In this document: piece by piece, positions 33,262 through 40,026 of the stretch | How positions within the stretch are numbered: position 1 is the stretch's first letter | How the letters are laid out: every line of letters begins with the position of its first letter | Source of the DNA: an uncultured Lachnospiraceae bacterium | GTDB taxonomy: Bacteria; Bacillota; Clostridia; Lachnospirales; Lachnospiraceae | Length of the DNA stretch: 40,026 nucleotides | Assembly (NCBI GenBank): GCA_947174185.1 | Contig: CAMWHY010000009.1 | Location: 1-40,026 of the forward strand | Direction of reading: 5' to 3' | Made by a program: the position numbers and the translations under genes | Notes under the pieces: model-generated | Told to the model about the DNA's origin: nothing | Databases searched by the model: none | Seen by the model: the letters and a program-made list of their open reading frames with translations, nothing else

Positions 33262-34158
33262 TTATCCCTTGGTTCCACCTCTGGATACGCCCGCCATGAT
33301 CTTATCGCGAAAGATCAGGAACAGTGTTACCAGTGGAATGGAAATGATGACGACAGCCGCCATCATAGCAGGGATATTCTCACGACCAAAACCGTTTTCC
33401 CGGATTTCCTGAATGCCATTGGAAACCAGATAATAATTTTCATCATCGGTGATCAGCCGCGGCCATACATAGGAATTCCAACACTCTATGATCTTCAGGA
33501 TGCCGATGGTGATCAGCGTAGGACGGCAGATCGGGATAAGCACTTTCAAAAGATATTTCAGATCCGAGGTGCCGTCGACCTTGGCGGCATAATAAAGGGC
33601 ATCCGGCACCTGGGCAAAATTCTCTTTTAAGAGATAAATATAAAATACCGAAGTAACCGAGGGCAGGATCAGTCCCAGAAAGGTATTACGCATATTGAGA
33701 TTGGTAATGGTTGTAAAGTTTGTAATGATCACAAGTTCATTCGGGATCATCATCAGGGAAAGAAACAGTGTAAACAGAGTATTTTTCCCTTTGAATTGCA
33801 GACGGGCAAACGCAAACGCTGCAAGTGTGATCACAACCATCATGATCGCTGTCGTTGCAAGGGTAAAGATCAGCGTGTTGGTCAGATAGCGGACAAGAGG
33901 AACTTCTGTAAAGGCGCTGATATAATTCTGGAAAGTGGGCGAGGTTGTAAAAAATTTTGGGATATATTCGGAATTATATTCCCCATAGCTTTTGATGGAG
34001 GTCAGGATCATCCAATAAAATGGAAAGAGGACGACGATTCCCCAAACCGCAAGGAAAAAATATATGACCGTATGGACCGCTTTGCTTCGTGCAGTGACAG
34101 AACGGGCGGTATTATGATAATTGCTGGGTTGGTTTGTCCGGTTACCACTCATATACAA
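33262..34158 (-). CDS. Sugar ABC transporter permease (MalG-type)
   Basis: The 298-residue permease has six membrane helices and the EAA loop ALYYAAKVDGTSDLKYLLKVLIPICRPTLITIGI characteristic of carbohydrate ABC importers; it docks onto the ATPase. N-terminal RSKAVHTVIYFFLAVWGIVVLFPFYWMILTSIKS is typical of MalG/MsmG proteins. AAGGAG is about 6 bases before a TTG at 34158 and 12 before an ATG at 34152; the TTG is slightly better by spacing. It is directly followed by the solute-binding protein gene. Confidence 0.92.
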   Translation of the reverse strand: MYMSGNRTNQPSNYHNTARSVTARSKAVHTVIYFFLAVWGIVVLFPFYWMILTSIKSYGEYNSEYIPKFFTTSPTFQNYISAFTEVPLVRYLTNTLIFTLATTAIMMVVITLAAFAFARLQFKGKNTLFTLFLSLMMIPNELVIITNFTTITNLNMRNTFLGLILPSVTSVFYIYLLKENFAQVPDALYYAAKVDGTSDLKYLLKVLIPICRPTLITIGILKIIECWNSYVWPRLITDDENYYLVSNGIQEIRENGFGRENIPAMMAAVVIISIPLVTLFLIFRDKIMAGVSRGGTKG

Positions 34159-34200
34159 TCTTATCTCCTTTCAAAGTTTATATTTCATCGCATGTCACGG

Positions 34201-35094
34201 TTATACGTAATAGGTGTGCTTCCGGCTCACCAGCAGGTTAATGCAGGTGATGGTCAGCACGATGGCAAACAGAATGATGGCAGCGGCGGATGCATAAGAC
34301 GGATAGCCGCCGCTGTCGCCATAAAGCATGTCATATACATAGCCTACGATGGTATTCATCTCGGCGGCATTCAGGTTTGTGCCGAACAGGGCAACCGCAT
34401 TGCTGTATTCCTTGAACGCTCCGATAAAACCCGTGATGACCAGATAAAAAATCGTTGGTGAGATCATGGGGAGCGTAATCTTCGTAAAGGTGCGCAGACG
34501 TGAAGTGCCGTCAACTTTGGCAGCATTGTAGTAATGCTGATTGACAGAAGAAAGCGCACTGGTCAGCAGCAATATCTTAAACGGCATAACGACCCAGATG
34601 ATATAAAAGCACATCACAAACATTTTTGCCCAGTAAGGACCATCGATAAAATCTATGGAAGAACCGCCGAACCAATTGATCAGTAGGTTAATAAGACCAT
34701 CCGAATATGCGGTTTTTTTAAACAGGATCATAAATACCAGACCCACCGCCAGAGTATTGGTCACATAAGGTAAAAAATAGATCGTCTGGAATAAGTTTCG
34801 CAGGGGTTTGATGGAACTGATTCCTACTGAGATCAGCAGGGCGATCCCAGTTGACAGAGGTACCGTAATGATTACCATTAAGAAAGTGTTCTTAACTGCC
34901 TGCAGAAAGTATGCATCATGCAGAACATAGGAAAAATTGTACCATCCGATATCAAAAAAAGTCTGGGATGCAAAGTTGTATCCTTCCTCAAAGGAATAGA
35001 TCAGGACGTCGATCAATGGATATACCATGAAAATTCCTAAAAAGAGGATCGCTGGCAGCAGGTAAAGCCAGCTTTTAGAGTTGTTTCTGCTCAT
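34201..35094 (-). CDS. Sugar ABC transporter permease (MalF-type)
   Basis: The 297-residue protein has six membrane helices and the EAA loop HYYNAAKVDGTSRLRTFTKITLPMISPTIFYLVI. WLYLLPAILFLGIFMVYPLIDVLIYSFEEG is the standard MalF/MsmF N-terminus. It pairs with the permease encoded next, 42 bases downstream. AAGGAG precedes the ATG. The upstream neighbour is an FRG-domain gene, which is unusual in such an operon. Confidence 0.93.
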   Translation of the reverse strand: MSRNNSKSWLYLLPAILFLGIFMVYPLIDVLIYSFEEGYNFASQTFFDIGWYNFSYVLHDAYFLQAVKNTFLMVIITVPLSTGIALLISVGISSIKPLRNLFQTIYFLPYVTNTLAVGLVFMILFKKTAYSDGLINLLINWFGGSSIDFIDGPYWAKMFVMCFYIIWVVMPFKILLLTSALSSVNQHYYNAAKVDGTSRLRTFTKITLPMISPTIFYLVITGFIGAFKEYSNAVALFGTNLNAAEMNTIVGYVYDMLYGDSGGYPSYASAAAIILFAIVLTITCINLLVSRKHTYYV

Positions 35095-35122
35095 GTTTTC
35101 TCCTTATTTATCTGCTTTTGGT

Positions 35123-35887
35123 TTAGAAAGCAGGGGGTATTCCGTATTTAATATGATTTACCAGATCTTTGATCTTGCCAACGTTCATGTACAGAGTATC
35201 TTCGCTGAGATGTTTTTCTGCAAGTGATTCTAAGATACGCGGCTTTGCCGCAGCGTCAATTACGATCGTATCTATAAAATCGTTCATGTCAAGATTTTCA
35301 TTTAGCATGATATTTTCAAAGGAACATTCGTCGCGTCCCCAGAGAAGAAATAATCCCTTTTGCATATAAAGGCGGTCAAACTGTTGGGTTGCATCAACGA
35401 AAATCGGCATATCCACACCGCGGTTCATATCGGTGGATTCTTTATCAATATATTTCTGTAACCATTCATAAAGGTATTGGTTATTGCGGATAACCTGGCT
35501 GGAAAGCTTCCTGCGGTCTTTCAGCATCTTTTCATATTTACTCTTGTTAAAGATAAATACCTTGCCGTCGCAATCCAGATATCTGCCCTTTGCGTCGTGG
35601 CAGGCAAAGAACAGCGCCACATCAAAAGAGTAGGAAAAATCCAGCATACGTGTGGGCAGCGTGAAATGCTGTGCAATCTCGATACAGGTCAGCTCATCAA
35701 AATTAAACAGATGCTTCATCTCGTCCACAAAACGGAACATCTGGCTGTCTGCAATAGCAATATGGTCGCCGCGAAGCCCGGAGGGGATCAGGACAAAGTC
35801 GCTGTTTGGCTGTCCGCGGAAGACAATGACGTCGCCTCGTCCGTTTAACTGTTCGATATATTCGTCATAGGTTGTTGCTTTGTTCAT
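35123..35887 (-). CDS. FRG-domain protein inside a sugar-uptake operon
   Basis: The 254-residue soluble protein starts with an FRG domain: IVFRGQPNSDFVLIPSGLRG, then LTCIEIAQHFTLPTRMLDFSYSFDVALFFACHDA, the conserved [F-R-G-Q ... QH(F/Y)G-PTR-LD] signature. The C-terminal half (FIFNKSKYEKMLKDRRKLSSQVIRNN...FDRLYMQKGLFLLWG) is also found in family members. The family is of unknown biochemical function and is often met near mobile or defence genes. Here it lies between the ATPase and the permease on the same strand, with 28 bases to the permease. No signal peptide or membrane helix is seen. Confidence 0.88.
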   Translation of the reverse strand: MNKATTYDEYIEQLNGRGDVIVFRGQPNSDFVLIPSGLRGDHIAIADSQMFRFVDEMKHLFNFDELTCIEIAQHFTLPTRMLDFSYSFDVALFFACHDAKGRYLDCDGKVFIFNKSKYEKMLKDRRKLSSQVIRNNQYLYEWLQKYIDKESTDMNRGVDMPIFVDATQQFDRLYMQKGLFLLWGRDECSFENIMLNENLDMNDFIDTIVIDAAAKPRILESLAEKHLSEDTLYMNVGKIKDLVNHIKYGIPPAF

Positions 35888-35933
35888 GTATCATGTCATT
35901 CCTTTGCAAATCTGTGCGCATCCACCGGAGGTT

Positions 35934-35968
35934 CTAAGAAAGCGGTGATTTCAATAGCGCTTCCTTAG
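35934..35968 (-). other. Intercistronic hairpin at the end of the ATPase gene
   Basis: CTAAGAAAGCG (35934-35944) pairs with CGCTTCCTTAG (35958-35968) with one mismatch. The ATPase stop codon lies in the stem. No T-run follows, so it may protect or process the mRNA between the ATPase and FRG genes. Confidence 0.5.
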
Positions 35969-37062
35969 GTAAAATAAATACGCTTGCCAGTTTCTTTGTC
36001 AAATAATAGTACCTTATGCGGTTTTAGCGAAAAACAAACAGTCGTGCTTTCGGGATCGATCTCAATGTCCGCATCAATAATGGAGCGGACATTGGGATTC
36101 TCACAAGCCGGATGTGTGGAAACAACACTGATATCGCGTCCCATTACTTCGACCCTGACCAGATTGCAGCTAAGAGAGCCATGTTCGTCCGGGATAAATC
36201 CTTCCGGACGGATGCCGACGGTAACATCCTGATCGGCAACGTTCGGTACATCAAGGACGGCAGTATTCTCCGTAAGATAAAGTTTTCCGCCTTTTACCTT
36301 TCCCTGAAATATATTGATCGGCGGTGTGCCGAGAAACTTAGCGACAAACAGATTTACAGGATCGTCATAGATATCCTGCGGTTTGCCGATCTGCTGGAGT
36401 TCACCGCTTTTCATAACAACGATTACATCGGAAATACTCATAGCCTCTTCCTGATCATGGGTGACAAAGATCGTCGTGATGCCGGTCTCTTTCTGAATCC
36501 GACGGATTTCTTCCCGTGTCTGTAGGCGCAGTCTGGCGTCAAGGTTGGACAGCGGCTCGTCTAAAAGAAGCACCATTGGCATTTTCACCATGGCGCGGGC
36601 GATGGCAACGCGCTGCTGCTGACCTCCGGAAAGCTCGCTGGGCTTTCGCTCCATCAATTCCTCAATCTGTACCAGTTTTGCAGCTTCGAGAACGCGTTCG
36701 TTCATTTCCTCTTTGGAAAGCTTATCCGCTCCTTTTAGATTCTGCAAAGGGAAGATAATATTCTGTCTGACAGTCAGATGGGGATAGAGTGCATAATTTT
36801 GAAATACAACGCCGACGCCTCTGTGTTCCGGTGGAAGTTCTGTGACGTTGTCTTCACCGAAGAAAATGTTTCCTTCCGTGGGTTCTTCCAAACCGCAGAT
36901 CATGAACAGGGTGGTGCTTTTGCCGCAGCCGGAGGGACCGAGCAGCCCTACCAGCTTGCCATCGGGGATTTCAAAGCTGAAATCATTGACGGCGATCACA
37001 TCGGTGCCTTTCTTATTGCGGTTGGGAAATTTCTTCGTTAAATTCTGTAATACGACCTTCAT
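35965..37062 (-). CDS. Sugar ABC transporter ATP-binding protein (MsmX/UgpC-type)
   Basis: The 365-residue ATPase has Walker A GPSGCGKST (near residue 42), Q-loop VFQNYALYPHLTVRQN, signature LSGGQQQRVAIARAM, Walker B LLLDEPLSNLDA and the switch histidine in VTHDQEEAM. The C-terminal 110 residues form the MOP/TOBE regulatory domain (FLGTPPINIFQGKVKGG..., VGIRPEGF). It drives uptake by the permeases downstream. This gene is the first of the operon; in many Clostridia and Bacilli such ATPases are unlinked and shared between importers. Confidence 0.95.
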   Translation of the reverse strand: MKVVLQNLTKKFPNRNKKGTDVIAVNDFSFEIPDGKLVGLLGPSGCGKSTTLFMICGLEEPTEGNIFFGEDNVTELPPEHRGVGVVFQNYALYPHLTVRQNIIFPLQNLKGADKLSKEEMNERVLEAAKLVQIEELMERKPSELSGGQQQRVAIARAMVKMPMVLLLDEPLSNLDARLRLQTREEIRRIQKETGITTIFVTHDQEEAMSISDVIVVMKSGELQQIGKPQDIYDDPVNLFVAKFLGTPPINIFQGKVKGGKLYLTENTAVLDVPNVADQDVTVGIRPEGFIPDEHGSLSCNLVRVEVMGRDISVVSTHPACENPNVRSIIDADIEIDPESTTVCFSLKPHKVLLFDKETGKRIYFT

Positions 37063-37175
37063 AGCGTGAGCCCTTATCCTTATTTTAAATTATCAAATAG
37101 TTGGTATGTATGATTGCATATAATATGATTATTGGCCAATTGCTGTCTTTGTATGCGATAAAATCTGCCGTCATT

Positions 37176-37204
37176 ATTATAGCGCGCAATAAAGCGGGAA
37201 ACAA
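37176..37204 (-). promoter_or_regulatory. Promoter of the sugar-uptake operon
   Basis: On the minus strand TTGTTT (37204-37199) and TATAAT (37181-37176) are 17 bases apart. The leader of about 105 nt holds a perfect palindrome ATTGGCCAAT (37131-37140) that might be a regulator site. Confidence 0.7.
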
Positions 37205-37226
37205 GAGTTATTTGTTAGAGAAAGCC

Positions 37227-37256
37227 TTGACAATTCTGTGCTGCAATGCTTATAAT
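37227..37256 (+). promoter_or_regulatory. Promoter of ileS
   Basis: TTGACA (37227-37232) and TATAAT (37251-37256), both perfect, are 18 bases apart. The start near 37263 fits the first bases of the T-box. Confidence 0.85.
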
Positions 37257-37262
37257 ATGGGT

Positions 37263-37540
37263 GCGATAAAGGCGATGACGAAGACAGTATCTTATGATGG
37301 AAATCAATAGCGTGATCGAACGCGCAGCGAGCCGGTGAGGGTGTGAGACCGGTGAAAGTAGATCATAAGGGAAGATCACTTCTGAGCTGCAGGCTGAAAG
37401 TTCCAGGTAGGCTGTGCCGTGTGTGCCGACGTTACCGGCAGGCATATGAAAGTCTGATGCATGACGCGGGGACGGAGTATGAGCGTAACAGGTGGTTATG
37501 GGTATGATCTCATCCTTTTACGGGATGAGTTTTTTGTTTT
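37263..37540 (+). ncRNA. Ile-specific T-box leader (transcription attenuator)
   Basis: This leader upstream of ileS has the T-box parts in order. Stem I starts near 37266, with the AGCGAGCCGGTGAGGGTGTG distal loop region at 37327-37346. The specifier loop GAAGATCACTTCTGAG has ATC (37374-37376), an isoleucine codon. The tRNA-acceptor-binding element AGGTGG is at 37490-37495, and the terminator CTCATCC (37509-37515) / GGGATGAG (37522-37529) is followed by T6. ATGAG at 37479-37483 can pair with CTCAT in the terminator arm to form the antiterminator. Uncharged tRNA-Ile should switch ileS on. The canonical GNACCGCG after AGGGTGG is not conserved here. Confidence 0.88.
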
Positions 37541-37555
37541 AAGGAGGTTATTAAT

Positions 37556-40026
37556 ATGTATAAGAAAGTTTCCACCGATCTGAATTTTGTGGAGAGAGAA
37601 AAAGAAATCGAACAGTTCTGGAAGGACAATGATATTTTTAAGAAGAGTATCAAGTGCCGTGAGGGCTGTCCCACTTATATGTTTTATGACGGACCGCCGA
37701 CCGCCAACGGCAAACCCCATATTGGTCATGTGCTGACCCGTGTCATCAAAGATATGATTCCGAGATACCGTACCATGAAGGGATATATGGTTCCCCGAAA
37801 GGCAGGCTGGGATACCCATGGACTTCCGGTAGAGATCGAAGTAGAAAAGCTGCTTGGCTTAGACGGCAAGGAGCAGATCGAGGAATATGGATTAGAGCCT
37901 TTCATTGAAAAGTGTAAGGAAAGTGTCTGGAAATACAAAGGCATGTGGGAGGATTTTTCCGGCACAGTGGGATTCTGGGCGGATATGGATGATCCCTATG
38001 TTACCTATCATGATGATTTTATAGAATCAGAATGGTGGGCATTAAAAGAGATCTGGAATAAAAACCTTTTATATAAAGGTTTTAAGATCGTACCGTACTG
38101 CCCCCGCTGCGGGACGCCGTTGTCCTCTCAGGAAGTGGCGCAGGGTTATAAGGATGTGAAGGAGCGTTCTGCAATTGTGCGGTTTAAGTGCAAGGACGAG
38201 GATGCGTATATTCTGGCATGGACCACAACGCCATGGACGCTTCCGTCCAATGTTGCCCTCTGTATGCATCCGGATTATGAATATGTCAAGGTGAAAAGCA
38301 ATAAGGACGGTCTTACCTATTATATGGCGCAGGCGCTGGTTGCACAGGTGCTTGGTGATGATGTGGAGGTGCTTGAAAGCTTCCGCGGAAAAGATCTGGA
38401 GCATAAGGAGTATGTGCCACTGTTCCCCTATGCAGATGATATCGTTGCAAAACAGGGAAAGAAAGGCTTCTATGTTGTTTGCGACGAATATGTCACACTG
38501 ACGGATGGTACTGGCGTTGTTCATATTGCGCCGGCATTTGGTGAAGACGATGCAAGCGTTGGAAGAAAATATGATCTGCCCTTTGTCCAGCTGGTGGATG
38601 GCAAAGGCGAGATGACAGAGCCTACCCCTTGGGCGGGAACCTTTGTGAAAAAGGCGGATATGCCGATTTTACAGGCGTTGGAGGATGCAGGCCTTTTATT
38701 TGATGCGCCTAAGTTCGAGCACAGCTATCCCCACTGCTGGAGATGTGATACGCCGCTGATCTATTATGCGCGGGAATCATGGTATATCAAGATGACTGCG
38801 GTAAAAGATCAGATGATTGCCAATAACAATAAGATCAACTGGATTCCCGAATCCATCGGAAAGGGACGTTTTGGAGACTGGCTGGAGAATCTGCAGGATT
38901 GGGCGATCTCCCGGAACCGTTACTGGGGTACGCCGTTAAATATCTGGGAATGTGAATGTGGTCATATGCATTCTGTAGGCAGCAGAGCAGAACTTGCAGA
39001 GCTGAGCGGCAATGCGGAGGATGCGAAAGTAGAACTGCACCGCCCGTACATTGATGCGGTGACTTTCCCCTGCCCGAAGTGCGGCAAAACTATGCACAGG
39101 GTGCCGGAGGTGATCGACTGCTGGTTTGATTCCGGCGCGATGCCGTTTGCACAGCATCATTATCCGTTTGAGAATAAGGAGCTGTTTGAAGCGCAGTATC
39201 CGGCACAGTTTATTTCTGAAGCCGTTGACCAAACAAGAGGCTGGTTTTATTCCCTGCTCGCCGAGTCAACACTTTTGTTTGATTCTCCATGTTATCAGAA
39301 TGTTATTGTGCTTGGGCATGTACAGGATGAAAATGGGCAGAAGATGAGTAAATCTAAAGGAAATGCCGTAGATCCCTTTGATGCGCTTGCGACCCACGGG
39401 GCGGATGCGATCCGCTGGTATTTCTATATCAACTCTGCGCCGTGGCTGCCGAACCGTTTTCATGCGGGGGCTGTAACGGAGGGGCAGAGAAAGTTTATGG
39501 GAACCCTTTGGAATACCTATGCGTTCTTTGTCCTGTATGCGAATATTGATAATTTTAACGCCACGGATTATCAGCTGGAATACGATAAGCTTCCGGTTAT
39601 GGACCAGTGGCTGCTGTCCAGATTAAATACGGTGGTCGGCGAGGTTGACAATTGTCTGGAGAATTATAAAATCCCGGAGGCTGCAAGGGCTTTACAGGAT
39701 TTTGTGGATGAGATGAGTAACTGGTATGTAAGGCGCGGCCGTGAGCGTTTCTGGGCAAAGGGAATGGAGCAGGATAAGATCAATGCTTATATGACCCTTT
39801 ATACGGCGCTTGTGACGATTTCCAAGGCAGCAGCGCCGTTGGTGCCCTTCATGACAGAGGAGATCTATCTGAATCTGGTGAAGAGCATTGATAAGGACGC
39901 CCCGGAAAGTATCCACCTTTGTGATTATCCGGTGGTAAACCAGGAAATGATTAATAAGGAATTGGAAAAGAATATGGATGCCGTTCTAAAGCCTGTCGTA
40001 GTTGGTCGGGCGGGAAGAAATACCGG
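37556..40026 (+). CDS. ileS: Isoleucyl-tRNA synthetase, partial (3' end beyond window)
   Basis: The open frame begins at ATG 37556, 8 bases after AAGGAGG (37541-37547), and runs to the edge (823 codons), so the C-terminus is missing. It joins isoleucine to tRNA-Ile. The class I HIGH motif is PHIGH in PPTANGKPHIGHVLTR, and KMSKS is in DENGQKMSKSKGN. The CP1 editing domain is present (TTTPWTLPSN), and Cys pairs (CPRCG, CPKCG, CECGHMH) suggest zinc sites. The start KVSTDLNFVEREKEIEQFWKDNDIF matches the eukaryotic-like type 2 IleRS rather than the Bacillus type 1. Type 2 enzymes tend to be less sensitive to mupirocin. Upstream T-box controls it. Confidence 0.96.
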   Translation, partial: MYKKVSTDLNFVEREKEIEQFWKDNDIFKKSIKCREGCPTYMFYDGPPTANGKPHIGHVLTRVIKDMIPRYRTMKGYMVPRKAGWDTHGLPVEIEVEKLLGLDGKEQIEEYGLEPFIEKCKESVWKYKGMWEDFSGTVGFWADMDDPYVTYHDDFIESEWWALKEIWNKNLLYKGFKIVPYCPRCGTPLSSQEVAQGYKDVKERSAIVRFKCKDEDAYILAWTTTPWTLPSNVALCMHPDYEYVKVKSNKDGLTYYMAQALVAQVLGDDVEVLESFRGKDLEHKEYVPLFPYADDIVAKQGKKGFYVVCDEYVTLTDGTGVVHIAPAFGEDDASVGRKYDLPFVQLVDGKGEMTEPTPWAGTFVKKADMPILQALEDAGLLFDAPKFEHSYPHCWRCDTPLIYYARESWYIKMTAVKDQMIANNNKINWIPESIGKGRFGDWLENLQDWAISRNRYWGTPLNIWECECGHMHSVGSRAELAELSGNAEDAKVELHRPYIDAVTFPCPKCGKTMHRVPEVIDCWFDSGAMPFAQHHYPFENKELFEAQYPAQFISEAVDQTRGWFYSLLAESTLLFDSPCYQNVIVLGHVQDENGQKMSKSKGNAVDPFDALATHGADAIRWYFYINSAPWLPNRFHAGAVTEGQRKFMGTLWNTYAFFVLYANIDNFNATDYQLEYDKLPVMDQWLLSRLNTVVGEVDNCLENYKIPEAARALQDFVDEMSNWYVRRGRERFWAKGMEQDKINAYMTLYTALVTISKAAAPLVPFMTEEIYLNLVKSIDKDAPESIHLCDYPVVNQEMINKELEKNMDAVLKPVVVGRAGRNT

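Noticed and set aside
34201..34461. Plus-strand frame crossing the permease genes (from 33796)
   Set aside because: Antisense to two clear ABC permease genes.
37101..37310. Small plus-strand frame upstream of ileS
   Set aside because: It spans the two divergent promoters and the start of the T-box RNA, which explain the region; no ribosome site.

Overview
The window looks like a chromosomal segment of a low-to-mid GC Clostridia bacterium, most likely a gut Lachnospiraceae. The evidence is the NfnA/NfnB-type flavoprotein pair, a clostridial NADP-type glutamate dehydrogenase, a T-box controlled eukaryotic-like IleRS, AGGAGG ribosome sites with some TTG starts, many MATE exporters, and small one-component regulators. 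This assignment is inferred from gene content and style; no rRNA or other marker lies in the window. No transposase, integrase, phage gene, tRNA, rRNA or CRISPR array was found.

Layout. Positions 1-4.7 kb hold redox and nitrogen metabolism: nfnA and nfnB/gltA separated by a highly structured spacer, a broken YcxB-like membrane gene carrying a 21-bp repeat, and gdhA. Positions 4.7-9.8 kb (+) hold a DUF1848 protein with a C-terminal radical-SAM-like cysteine motif, a metallo-beta-lactamase-fold hydrolase, a mismatch/deoxyinosine glycosylase, the manganese exporter MntP, a CDF metal exporter and a DUF1295 membrane protein. Positions 9.8-16.3 kb hold two MATE exporters, a secreted transglutaminase-like protein, an alpha/beta esterase and a membrane-bound XRE regulator.

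Positions 16.4-19.5 kb hold a BlaI/BlaR1-type signalling pair with a textbook promoter and two dyad operators. The BlaR1 homologue carries a coiled coil of 21-residue repeats and a C-terminal M23 (LytM) fold whose metal ligands are all replaced. This is the most unusual system here: a predicted cell-wall sensor built from a dead peptidase. Positions 19.5-22.4 kb (-) hold a GntR(YtrA)-ABC exporter operon with a large palindromic operator over its own promoter. Positions 22.5-25.4 kb hold an HxlR regulator, divergent from a third MATE gene whose leader contains two terminator-like hairpins with the same 12-nt loop, then a flavodoxin-fold reductase.

Positions 25.5-29.3 kb hold a small membrane or exported protein divergent from an XRE regulator, a TtcA-like ATP pyrophosphatase behind a duplicated promoter, serine acetyltransferase, and a NYN nuclease with two LOTUS domains. 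Positions 37.1 to 29.3 kb (-) form a seven-gene sugar-uptake operon: MsmX/UgpC-type ATPase, FRG-domain protein, two permeases, a solute-binding lipoprotein with an extra C-terminal membrane helix, an OB-fold-like lipoprotein and an SGNH esterase lipoprotein. It is divergent from the Ile T-box and ileS, which runs off the right edge.
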